Source: Algorimicrobium echini (GTDB lineage Bacteria; Bacteroidota; Bacteroidia; Flavobacteriales; Flavobacteriaceae). From it: a DNA stretch of 64,000 nt. The stretch lies in the NCBI RefSeq assembly GCF_900115185.1, contig NZ_FOVN01000001.1:310001-374000 (forward strand). Direction: 5' to 3'. The position numbers and the translations under genes are program-made. This document shows, in pieces, positions 26,729 through 34,130 of this stretch. Within the stretch, counting starts at the first letter, position 1. Each line of letters starts with the position of its first letter. The notes beneath the pieces are model-generated. The model searched no databases, had not been told where the DNA came from, and worked only from the letters and a program-made list of their open reading frames with translations.

Positions 26729-27706
26729 TTATTGAACAATAATTTTCTTGATTATGGTTCTATTCCCTGATGTTAATGTAATAAAATACATACCAGAGGA
26801 CACTTTTTTACGCAAGTCTAAAGTTGTATGAGTCGTAGTTCCATTTAAGTTAATTTTTTCAATCTGACGACCATTAATATCTGAAATCATAACCGTTTGT
26901 ATAGCCATTCCATTATTTTTTATAGTCACCAAACCATTTGATGGATTAGGATAAATAGCGAATGCTTCTTCCAACATTAAGTTTGAGGTGGATAAGGTCA
27001 TCCCAGCACTAAATGAAATAGCGTCTAACCCTAATTCTTCTGCAGCAGAATTAGATGAAAACTCTATGATTAATTGGGCTGAACAACCAACATAGGCAGT
27101 TAAATCAGCAGATAATGTGTTCCAAACATCTTCAATGTTTAAATCATCAATATCACTACCAGTAGTGTCAATTAAAGTTAATGTGGAACTGGCACAATTG
27201 GCAAACTGAATGGTTATCTTCAAAAAGTCCTCAAGTTCCCAACTCGTAGCTTCCAAAATATATTGCATACTAAATTGAGGATTTGTAGTGCCTGATAAAT
27301 CAACAGGATCAAAAGTCATTGTAATATTACCATCTGGATCCTCCATAAAAAATGCTTGACTGCCTTCAGGTGGTGCTAAATTTATTTCTGTGGTAAAAAA
27401 TGCACTCGTTCCTACACCAAAGAAATCACCATCACTAAATCCAGAAGGACCGTTTGGTGCAGTTGGATCTAAAGTAATCGAATACCCTAAAGTTGATCCC
27501 GATGAAGGTTCAGTAACATAAATTAATCCACAAGGCGCATTGTAATTTGCAAGTGTATGGATTGTACTTGTATTAAAATCAAAATATTGACAAGATCCAC
27601 CAACAGCATTAAAAGTTACACCTGGAACATTTTCAAAACCGTTACCAACTTGGGCATACACGATACAGGTTGTTAAAAGAGTAAAAAAAAGTAGTTTTGT
27701 TTTCAT
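26729..27706 (-). CDS. Secreted protein with T9SS sorting domain
   Basis: This 325-residue protein has a signal peptide (MKTKLLFFTLL to VYAQ) and a central beta-rich region of about 215 residues. That region looks like a jelly-roll, carbohydrate- or calcium-binding type (SGFSDGDFFGVGTS, WELEDFLKITIQFANCAS, IIEFSSNSAAEELGLDAISF). A T9SS type A domain follows (FAIYPNPSNGLVTI to KKIIVQ). The VWNTLSADLTAYVG and LGLDAISF segments resemble modules seen in metalloprotease or cell-surface proteins, but no family is assigned. The start at 27706 gives a normal signal peptide. The frame is open a further 102 bases upstream, into the preceding gene. Confidence 0.75.
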   Translation of the reverse strand: MKTKLLFFTLLTTCIVYAQVGNGFENVPGVTFNAVGGSCQYFDFNTSTIHTLANYNAPCGLIYVTEPSSGSTLGYSITLDPTAPNGPSGFSDGDFFGVGTSAFFTTEINLAPPEGSQAFFMEDPDGNITMTFDPVDLSGTTNPQFSMQYILEATSWELEDFLKITIQFANCASSTLTLIDTTGSDIDDLNIEDVWNTLSADLTAYVGCSAQLIIEFSSNSAAEELGLDAISFSAGMTLSTSNLMLEEAFAIYPNPSNGLVTIKNNGMAIQTVMISDINGRQIEKINLNGTTTHTTLDLRKKVSSGMYFITLTSGNRTIIKKIIVQ

Positions 27707-27782
27707 AATATTTATTTTAAAGTTAAAACGCCAATATACCATATATAAACTCGGCGCTTCTGTATTTGTTAAGTTAATATCA

Positions 27783-28334
27783 TTAACTTCTTGGTGGATA
27801 AATTCCAAACATGCAAATAATATAGTTTGTTCCTAAAAAAGGGTTCTGAATATCAAACGGTAAATTTCCTCCCTGCAATCCGGTATTTCCAGATATAGTA
27901 CCACTCCCAAAAGATGCGTCGTTACTTGCAGAATTATAAGGCGTACCAGATTCTGCTATACCAATATTTCTTCCTGAAGGCTCATTACTATCACCATCAT
28001 CTTCATTACAGGATAAGGAAGCTGTTAATCCGCTGCCATCATGACTATGTGAAGGTAATTGACCCGTTGTTAGTGTTACTTGTTCACGACCGGCTATTTC
28101 TCCTAATGTTACAGGCTGAAGCCCTGGACCATTTCCTGGATGTTTCGGAACACGGCCTCTTAAATCAGGCAGTGCAAATGTGGTGCGTCCATCACCTCCA
28201 TACGTAGTTCCTAAAATTGAAAATAAAGCTTGATTTGAAGCTATTGCTAATAATTGTCCATTACAAAAAGCCCAATTGCGTGGAGCAAAATTACCTCCGA
28301 ACATCATTACTGTTCCAATATATGCATCATCCAT
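27783..28334 (-). CDS. Phage tail collar-domain (microcystin-dependent-protein-like) protein, copy 1
   Basis: This 183-residue protein belongs to the tail collar/MdpB group. It has GTVMMFGGNFAPRNWAFCNG at the N-terminus, the collar motif GTTYGGDGRTTFALPDLRGR near residue 43, LPSHSHD near 93, and a C-terminal NPFLGTNYIICMFGIYP stretch. In phages the collar domain sits at receptor-binding fibres. In free-standing bacterial genes its role is not established. The next gene upstream is a clear paralogue 41 bases away on the same strand. There is no phage gene nearby. Confidence 0.85.
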   Translation of the reverse strand: MDDAYIGTVMMFGGNFAPRNWAFCNGQLLAIASNQALFSILGTTYGGDGRTTFALPDLRGRVPKHPGNGPGLQPVTLGEIAGREQVTLTTGQLPSHSHDGSGLTASLSCNEDDGDSNEPSGRNIGIAESGTPYNSASNDASFGSGTISGNTGLQGGNLPFDIQNPFLGTNYIICMFGIYPPRS

Positions 28335-28375
28335 AATTATTAATATTTAAAGTGTTAATTTGTATTTGTTTGTTT

Positions 28376-28924
28376 CTAATTTCTTGAAGGGAAAATTCCT
28401 TCTAGTGATATGATATAATTAATCCCTACAAACGGATTCTGAACATCAAATGATTGGTTGTTTCCTTGCAAACCAGTACTTCCAGATACGGTTCCGTTGC
28501 CAAAAGCGGCATCGTTTGCCGAAGTATTATAAGGCGTCCCTGATTCTGAAATCCCAATATTTTTACCAGTAGGCTCATTCGTATCGCCATCATCTTCATT
28601 ACAGGCCAATACTAGTGACAATCCACTACCATCATGACTATGAGATGGCATATTCTGAACAGATAGCGTAACAAGTTCTTTTCCTCCTAACGCACCTAAA
28701 GTTACGTTTTGAAGGCCTGCGCCTTGTCCCATACCTTTCGGTAATCGCCCTCTTAAATCTGGCAATGCAAAAGTGGTTCGTCCATCACCACCATAGGTAT
28801 TACCTAAAAGAGAATACAATGCACTGTATTGATTTATTGATAATAACTGACCGTTACAGTAAGCCCAACCTCTTGGTGCAAAATTACCGGCAAACATGAT
28901 AATTTGTGCTAAAAATGATTCCAT
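28376..28924 (-). CDS. Phage tail collar-domain (microcystin-dependent-protein-like) protein, copy 2
   Basis: This 182-residue paralogue of the next gene downstream shares the same order of motifs: QIIMFAGNFAPRGWAYCNG, TYGGDGRTTFALPDLRGR, MPSHSHDGSG, CNEDDGDTNEPTGKNIGISE and NPFVGINYIIS. Similarity runs over the whole length, so the pair arose by tandem duplication. There is no signal peptide, so if it acts outside the cell it needs an unusual route. Its upstream region holds three repeats of a CCCCT-containing motif and is shared with the divergent gene at 29103. Confidence 0.85.
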   Translation of the reverse strand: MESFLAQIIMFAGNFAPRGWAYCNGQLLSINQYSALYSLLGNTYGGDGRTTFALPDLRGRLPKGMGQGAGLQNVTLGALGGKELVTLSVQNMPSHSHDGSGLSLVLACNEDDGDTNEPTGKNIGISESGTPYNTSANDAAFGNGTVSGSTGLQGNNQSFDVQNPFVGINYIISLEGIFPSRN

Positions 28925-28965
28925 AAGTACTTTATTTTAAATTGATTAACTAACATCAAAGTTGA

Positions 28966-29028
28966 GTAAAACCACCCTAGTATTTAACAGCAAAATTCCC
29001 CTATCTCAAAACACCGTAAAAACCCCTG
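28966..29028. repeat. Three iteron-like motif copies in a divergent regulatory region
   Basis: On the plus strand three related units start at about 28966 (GTAAAACCACCCTAG), 28990 (GCAAAATTCCCCTATC) and 29016 (GTAAAAACCCCTG). A rough consensus is G-Y-AAAA-n1-3-CCCT-R, and the CCCT cores are 24 and 25 bases apart. The array lies between the divergent tail-collar gene 2 and the 144-residue unknown gene. A further match (GGTAACCCCTAT, minus strand, 32411-32422) lies upstream of the unknown gene at 31750. The array is a candidate binding site for the nearby NarL-type response regulator. Confidence 0.45.
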
Positions 29029-29102
29029 TTTTTTAATCCATTAATAAAAACATGGATCTTTATGACTACATTTAAACCTGAACCAATTAAAAACTATACA
29101 TT

Positions 29103-29537
29103 ATGGAAACTAAAATGACTGGGAAAACATTCCCTCTTAAACAAGTACAAAAATGGGTGCAAACATGGCAAGAAAACAATAAGACTAGAGCTAAAGCTTA
29201 CAGAATACCTGTATCGGATTTAATTGGATGTTTTTTAGAAATGGGTGTTATTAGTTTAAAATCAGATGGCACAATGGTTGTCAATGACATACCAGACGCC
29301 TGTGTAAGAGCCTACTTGGGCACGAATCCAGACCCTTCAAAACGAACCATGGCTGAAGGCTTTGGTAATAAGCTATATATTGTAGGTACAGAAAAAATAG
29401 CTGGTAAGTATCGCGATATAGTACAAGATGAAGGTATCGCAGAACCATCGGCTGCTATAACAGGCAGTGGAATTTACGATATTACTACGCCTTGTCCTAA
29501 TGATTGTGACGACTTAAGTCCTTTGGTTAACCCTTAA
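29103..29537 (+). CDS. Conserved-looking hypothetical protein, 144 residues
   Basis: I do not recognise a family. The protein has no signal peptide or membrane helix. The N-terminal half is helical and basic (FPLKQVQKWVQTWQENNKTRA, then a VSDLIGCFLEMGV helix). The C-terminal half ends in a Cys-containing tail (TTPCPNDCDDLSPLVNP). It reads in the same direction as the membrane protein, kinase and regulator that follow, 12 bases before the next start, so it is likely the first gene of that operon. It is divergent from the tail-collar genes across the shared motif array. Confidence 0.6.
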   Translation: METKMTGKTFPLKQVQKWVQTWQENNKTRAKAYRIPVSDLIGCFLEMGVISLKSDGTMVVNDIPDACVRAYLGTNPDPSKRTMAEGFGNKLYIVGTEKIAGKYRDIVQDEGIAEPSAAITGSGIYDITTPCPNDCDDLSPLVNP

Positions 29538-29549
29538 TAAAAGTAATAG

Positions 29550-30191
29550 ATGACAATCAATGATTTTTTTGGATATCTTGGAATATTTTTAATCATTGTA
29601 AACGCCTGTTTATTTATTTGGAGCTATAGGCGATTTAAAACGACTATAGCTCTCAAATATTTCAGTATTTATATTGTAATAATATGCCTCATTCAAGTAA
29701 TTAGCTTCACACATTATTTACTTAAAATTAACAACTTATACTTATCTCATTTTTATTTTATATCTCAATTCATATTATTGTCATTATTCTATAAAGCACT
29801 TTTCAAAAAATGGCAACAAAAACTAATCGATTGTATTCTTTTTATTGTCTTATCAGCTTTAACGATTCAATACATAATAAAACCAGAATTATATTATAAA
29901 TTTAACGTGTTAGAAATTTTTATAACAACGTTTCCAATTGTTATATATTCAATAATGCATTTATATAATTCACTAAACAAACAAGGTAAATTTATGCTTA
30001 TAAACTCTGGAGTACTTATGTACCTTACCACGAGTACGCTGATTTATATATTAGGAAACTATATTGCCTCTAACACAAAAAACAACATCATAACCAATAT
30101 TTGGTTCTTTAACAAAATCCTTAATGTTGGATATTTAATTTTAATTTTACTGGAATGGAAGAAGAGCTATTTACAAGTCAGGAGCAGATAA
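29550..30191 (+). CDS. Hypothetical membrane protein preceding a two-component pair
   Basis: This 213-residue protein has about seven hydrophobic segments spread along the whole length (for example FGYLGIFLIIVNACLFIW at the start and ILNVGYLILILLEW at the end) with short polar loops. It resembles 7TM membrane sensor modules in outline only. Its 3' end overlaps the start of the histidine kinase gene by 37 bases, a strong sign of translational coupling. The kinase has a single membrane helix and no sensory domain, so this protein may provide the sensing part. That is inference from layout. Confidence 0.65.
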   Translation: MTINDFFGYLGIFLIIVNACLFIWSYRRFKTTIALKYFSIYIVIICLIQVISFTHYLLKINNLYLSHFYFISQFILLSLFYKALFKKWQQKLIDCILFIVLSALTIQYIIKPELYYKFNVLEIFITTFPIVIYSIMHLYNSLNKQGKFMLINSGVLMYLTTSTLIYILGNYIASNTKNNIITNIWFFNKILNVGYLILILLEWKKSYLQVRSR

Positions 30192-30955
30192 TAGAAGCTC
30201 TGGTTTACGGCCTCATTTTTTTAGTTCTCGTAACTTTAGGACTTATTTTATTTTTCTATTACTCAAGAAAAAAAATAATTGAAAAAGAAATAGAAAAAAT
30301 TAACATTAAGCTAGATTACCAAGAGAGAATACATCAAACTACTATAAAAGTTCAAGAAGCTGAGCGTCACAGAATATCTCAAGATTTACATGATGCCATT
30401 AGCTCTAAATTAAATATTATAAGTTTAACAACTCATGTTTTAATAGAAGACCAAACCATGAGTACTAAAAACAAAGAAGCCCTCAAACATATATTAGATA
30501 TCACTAATAAAACGCTAGAGAACTCTAGAGTAATAGCACATAAATTAATGCCTCCAATTCTAGATAAATTCGGATTAAAGGAAGCCCTCGAAGAGTTATT
30601 TGAAGAGTTTACATCCAATTCATCTCTTAAAATAGAACAAAACATTGTAATAGATTGTATAAAAAAAGAAGATGAATTACATATTTTTAGAATTATTCAA
30701 GAACTTATAAACAACTCATTAGTGCATGGAAAAGCCACTATTTTAAAATTAGATATTAATAAAAAAGGGGATTTTTTAAAATTAAAATATGAGGATAACG
30801 GAATAGGTTTTAACACCAATGATGCCAGCAAAAAATCAGGAATTGGATTGCAAAACATTAAAAGTAGAGTTGCAATTTTAAATGGGATAATTGAAGTAAG
30901 CAGCACAAAAAATAAAGGAAGTCTATTTTCCATTAAATTTAGAAACTATGACTAA
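30155..30955 (+). CDS. NarL-type sensor histidine kinase (HisKA_3)
   Basis: This 266-residue kinase has one membrane helix (about residues 14-36) and a coiled segment. Its HisKA_3 dimerisation domain reads EAERHRISQDLHDAIS, with His79 as the expected phospho-acceptor. An HATPase domain ends in DNGIGF and GIGLQNIKSRV. It lacks an extracellular sensor. It overlaps the preceding membrane protein by 37 bases and the following regulator by 8 bases, so the three are one unit. Confidence 0.88.
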   Translation: MEEELFTSQEQIIEALVYGLIFLVLVTLGLILFFYYSRKKIIEKEIEKINIKLDYQERIHQTTIKVQEAERHRISQDLHDAISSKLNIISLTTHVLIEDQTMSTKNKEALKHILDITNKTLENSRVIAHKLMPPILDKFGLKEALEELFEEFTSNSSLKIEQNIVIDCIKKEDELHIFRIIQELINNSLVHGKATILKLDINKKGDFLKLKYEDNGIGFNTNDASKKSGIGLQNIKSRVAILNGIIEVSSTKNKGSLFSIKFRNYD

Positions 30956-31625
30956 TAAAATCACTATTGCTATTGCAGATGACGAACTATTATTTAGACA
31001 AGGTCTTATATCTATTTTAGAGAGAGAAAGTGATATTTCAATTGTTTTTGATGCTAAAGATGGTAATGATTTAATGAATCAATTACGAGCTACTGCAAAT
31101 CCACCTGAAATTATAATAACAGATTTAAAAATGCCAGGACTCAATGGTGTGGAAGCCACAAAATTAATTCGAAAAGAATATCCCAACATTAAAATAATTG
31201 CTCTAACAAGTTATTTTAGTAAGCCATTTATTATTAATATGATTTCTATAGGAGCAGTCGCTTATTTAGCCAAAAATAGCACACCTAAACTCATGCTTAC
31301 AACTATTAGAGAAGTTGCCGAAAAAGGGTTTTATTATGATACGCAAGTCATGAAATTTATCCACGAAGGCCTGTTAAACCAAAATGAAAAAAATACAAAA
31401 TCAAATTTTGACACTACCTATTTTACTAGGCGAGAAAAAGAAGTATTGAATTTAATTTGCAAACAATACACAACAAATGAAATCGGTGAAAAATTGTTTA
31501 TTAGTCCTAGAACGGTTGAAGGTCATCGTAATAATCTATTAATAAAAACAGAATCGAAAAACCTAGCAGGATTAGTAGTATACGCCATCCGTCAGAAATT
31601 GGTTGTTTTAGATGATACGTTTTAA
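30948..31625 (+). CDS. LuxR/NarL-family response regulator
   Basis: This 225-residue regulator has a receiver domain (Asp11-Asp12, phospho-acceptor Asp59 in IITDLKMPGLNG, Lys in AYLAKNS) and a C-terminal GerE/LuxR helix-turn-helix (FTRREKEVLNLICKQYTTNEIGEKLFISPRTVEGHRNN). It is partner to the kinase just upstream. Motif copies resembling one another in the divergent region at 28.97 kb and upstream of 32256 make these its likeliest local targets. The motif itself has not been shown to bind it. Confidence 0.9.
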   Translation: MTNKITIAIADDELLFRQGLISILERESDISIVFDAKDGNDLMNQLRATANPPEIIITDLKMPGLNGVEATKLIRKEYPNIKIIALTSYFSKPFIINMISIGAVAYLAKNSTPKLMLTTIREVAEKGFYYDTQVMKFIHEGLLNQNEKNTKSNFDTTYFTRREKEVLNLICKQYTTNEIGEKLFISPRTVEGHRNNLLIKTESKNLAGLVVYAIRQKLVVLDDTF

Positions 31626-31692
31626 CTAGTTACAAAAAAATAATTTTATATAAAAACAGAATTAATTAGCCTTAATTTATGTTTCTTTCAAC

Positions 31693-31729
31693 AAAAAAGC
31701 CCGAGACAATAACGCCTCTGGCTTTTTCA
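31693..31729. terminator. Imperfect hairpin terminator between convergent genes
   Basis: The stem AAAAAGCC-c-GAG / CTC-t-GGCTTTTT has one mismatch and lies between the response regulator and the convergent unknown gene at 31750. Confidence 0.7.
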
Positions 31730-31749
31730 ATCTAGCTAAAAATCAATTA

Positions 31750-32256
31750 CTAATTAAGCCCTAATGAAGCTGAAAAAGCAAAAAGAATTCCATACTCTTC
31801 GGGACTATCAACAACTACCAGAGAAATATATGAAACTCCCCAATAAATTGTTTCCGAAGCACCCAAAGAAGATTGTCCATAATAGTAGCCATTTAAACCT
31901 GCACTATTTGAAATTTCTTGAGTTATCTGTTTAGCCATTTCTGTTACTGTTGCTTTATCAACTGGCAATCCCCAAGAACCAAAATCTTGGGTAATAGCAT
32001 CGGTTACGCATTTAGGCGCAGAACCAGCTACATTGCCTTTCCAAGGTGCCATAATTGCAGAGTCGGGTGCATATTGAGGACTTGGATTTGCCTTTGGCCA
32101 ATTGGTAGATAATTCGGTCTTCAATGCTTTTTGAACAGCCGCCACAGCATGATCAATTTTTGTTCCTGCTGGTATTGGCCCTAACCCAAAGTGGTTATAG
32201 GCAGATTGAAATTCATTTACGTTTACAGTAATATTTGTTACACTTACTTTTGCCAT
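31750..32256 (-). CDS. Hypothetical protein, 168 residues
   Basis: I do not recognise the family. The protein is soluble-looking, with no signal peptide. Its N-terminus is VSVTNITVNVNEFQSAYNHF. A middle region is Pro/Ala rich (WPKANPSPQYAPDSAIMAPW), and the last ~60 residues alternate aromatic and beta-prone segments (GYYYGQSS, IYWGVSYISLVVV). Genuine coding is supported by codon pattern and by position after a 200-base regulatory gap. That gap contains a motif shared with the divergent region at 28.97 kb, suggesting it belongs to the same regulon as the tail-collar genes. Confidence 0.6.
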   Translation of the reverse strand: MAKVSVTNITVNVNEFQSAYNHFGLGPIPAGTKIDHAVAAVQKALKTELSTNWPKANPSPQYAPDSAIMAPWKGNVAGSAPKCVTDAITQDFGSWGLPVDKATVTEMAKQITQEISNSAGLNGYYYGQSSLGASETIYWGVSYISLVVVDSPEEYGILFAFSASLGLN

Positions 32257-32470
32257 GATATTAAAATTTAATAGTTTTTGTCTACTCGTTTATAGGTTTT
32301 TCGACTACTACCTATTCCAAATAATTTGTTGCAACACACTTATTCCTGAACATGACAAATTTGATAAATACTTCGTTGAAAAATAAGAGAAGAATAACGG
32401 CAATTAAAGAATAGGGGTTACCACCAAAGTCCTACGTATAATATTCTGCGATTTAAGTATATATACGCAT
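32257..32470 (-). promoter_or_regulatory. Regulatory gap upstream of the 168-residue unknown protein
   Basis: This gap of about 210 bases holds no open frame of note. On the minus strand it contains TACGTAGG at about 32432-32439 and GGTAACCCCTAT at 32411-32422. The latter resembles the repeated motif at 28966-29028. No perfect TAnnTTTG element was found. Confidence 0.35.
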
Positions 32471-32508
32471 AAAAAAAAGCTCCTGAATGTTCAGGAGCTT
32501 TTTTTTGT
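32471..32508. terminator. Terminator after BI-1 gene (copy 2 of a recurring hairpin)
   Basis: The stem AAGCTCCTGA/TCAGGAGCTT with ATGT loop lies between runs of eight A and eight T. It is 16 bases past the BI-1 stop on the minus strand. The core is the reverse complement of the hairpin at 26679-26706. Confidence 0.88.
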
Positions 32509-32524
32509 TTTTAATAGTTGTTTA

Positions 32525-33229
32525 CTAATCTCTAGACATAAAGATACTCAACACGTACCAAAACAATAACATTAAAGACGCAAACAACCCTAGTGCTGCT
32601 GGAATATAATCGTCTGTTGTGTATTTATTTACCATATTTGACGTTTGGTACAAAATAGAGCCTCCTGCTAATAAACACATAGCCACCGAAAACCATAGAC
32701 CCAATGTAAACCCAAATAATGTTCCTGCTAGAATTAACCCAATGGCTATAAAAAATCCAATAGTTAAACCTGTTTTTATAAATGAAAAATCTTTTTTGGT
32801 AACCAAAACTACTGCCGATAACCCAGTAAACAAGCCCAAAGTTACTATCGCAGCTTGATTAAGCATTTCGGTACCAGAATCCATATAAAACATCGCTATA
32901 TAAATCAATGGCACAAAAATGAAAGCTTCAGCTAGTATATAGAGTGCAAATGCTAAATACTGCGTGTTTTTATCCGTTGTTTTCATGGTCATCCGTTCTG
33001 CATAATTTGTAATAAACATAAAACCGCCTAACATAATGAGCCATTTGTACCCATCTAACATAGACAACATGAATTCTACAATTGTTTCACTTTGTAATAA
33101 TATATATTCAAAAAGAATAAAAACTAAAACACCACCCGCCACATGTGCGTAGGTTTTTTTGTAAAAAGCTACACGATCTATATCCGATACTTGTGCCAAC
33201 AAATGTTGGTCTTGAACTTGGTTTTCCAT
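32525..33229 (-). CDS. Bax inhibitor-1/YccA family membrane protein
   Basis: This 234-residue protein has seven hydrophobic helices and the BI-1 family layout: a short polar N-terminus, YAHVAGGVLVFILFEY, LAFALYILAEAFIFVPLIYIA, and a C-terminal ALGLFASLMLLFWYVLSIF. Bacterial members such as BsYetJ conduct calcium in a pH-dependent way, whereas YccA interacts with FtsH. The mechanism here is unproven. It is flanked by terminators on both sides and is probably monocistronic. Confidence 0.85.
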   Translation of the reverse strand: MENQVQDQHLLAQVSDIDRVAFYKKTYAHVAGGVLVFILFEYILLQSETIVEFMLSMLDGYKWLIMLGGFMFITNYAERMTMKTTDKNTQYLAFALYILAEAFIFVPLIYIAMFYMDSGTEMLNQAAIVTLGLFTGLSAVVLVTKKDFSFIKTGLTIGFFIAIGLILAGTLFGFTLGLWFSVAMCLLAGGSILYQTSNMVNKYTTDDYIPAALGLFASLMLLFWYVLSIFMSRD

Positions 33230-33270
33230 AATTAAATTTGGTTAGTAATTTGAGGTTGAAAATAACCAAA

Positions 33271-33299
33271 AAAAGTCAGATGTGTTGCATCTGACTTTT
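33271..33299 (-). terminator. Terminator after zinc peptidase gene
   Basis: The 12-bp perfect stem AAAAGTCAGATG/CATCTGACTTTT with TGTTG loop lies 22 bases past the stop codon of the gene at 33322. Confidence 0.85.
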
Positions 33300-33321
33300 A
33301 AATTCGTTAAAGCGTTTATTT

Positions 33322-34017
33322 TTAATCGCGTGCTCCAAAAACCTGAAGTGCCCAATACGCTAATGAAGCTAAAGCTCCAATAGCAGCTACCAAATAAGTT
33401 CTAGCCGCCCATTTTAAAGCATCCTCTGCAGCATCATGTTCCTCACGCGTTACCATATGTTTGTTTTCTAACCAAGCCAAAGCACGATTACTGGCATCAT
33501 ATTCTACTGGCAAGGTTATAAAACTAAAAACGGTTGCCAATCCCATCATAATAACGCCTGCTACAGCTACATACCAACCAAGCCCTACACCTGCTGCTCC
33601 ACCAAGAATTAAACCACCAATTATTAACCATTGTGACATTCCTGAAGACACACTAACAACTGGCACCAATTTAGAACGCATGGTTAACCACTCGTAAGCT
33701 TGAGCATGCTGAACTGCATGACCACATTCATGAGCCGCAACAGCTGCTGCTGCTGCATTTCGTTGGTTGTAAACCGACTCACTTAAATTAACAGTTTTAT
33801 TTTTAGGGTTATAATGGTCTGTTAATTGCCCTGGTGTTGAAATAACTGCAACATCCGTAATACCGTTATCCAATAGCATTTTTTCTGCTATTTCTTTTCC
33901 GCTCATGCCATTTTGTAAATGAACTTGCGAGTACTTCTTAAATTTCTTTTTTAACTGACTACTCACTGCCCAGCTCACTAATGCTATGGCTCCAATTAAT
34001 ATATAATATCCAATCAT
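33322..34017 (-). CDS. YugP-like zinc metallopeptidase, membrane bound
   Basis: This 231-residue protein has an N-terminal membrane helix (residues 3-20) and the zinc motif HECGH (His96, Glu97, His100) in a long Ala-rich helix. Two or three hydrophobic segments follow (SQWLIIGGLILGGAAGVGLGW, VIMMGLATVFSF and a C-terminal one). The layout matches the YugP/DUF neutral zinc metallopeptidase family (PF04298). The substrate is unknown. Family members are thought to act in membrane protein quality control, which is inference. Confidence 0.85.
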   Translation of the reverse strand: MIGYYILIGAIALVSWAVSSQLKKKFKKYSQVHLQNGMSGKEIAEKMLLDNGITDVAVISTPGQLTDHYNPKNKTVNLSESVYNQRNAAAAAVAAHECGHAVQHAQAYEWLTMRSKLVPVVSVSSGMSQWLIIGGLILGGAAGVGLGWYVAVAGVIMMGLATVFSFITLPVEYDASNRALAWLENKHMVTREEHDAAEDALKWAARTYLVAAIGALASLAYWALQVFGARD

Positions 34018-34109
34018 GTGTTTTCTTTTATTTCAAGATAAATTTACAAGTTATATAGCAAATAATAAGCCAAATATTCGTTAAGAAATTTTGTCAGTTT
34101 TTTGTTCAG

Positions 34110-34129
34110 ATTCCTGCTAAAACAGGAAT
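34110..34129 (-). terminator. Hairpin just after the leuS stop
   Basis: The 7-bp stem ATTCCTG/CAGGAAT starts one base after the leuS stop codon on the minus strand. There is no immediate T run, so it is a weak terminator candidate. Confidence 0.4.
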
Positions 34130-34130
34130 T

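Noticed and set aside
27783-28924. Prophage or tailocin called from the tail collar domains
   Set aside because: No other phage gene (capsid, terminase, sheath, baseplate, integrase, lysis) is nearby and flanking genes are ordinary bacterial genes.
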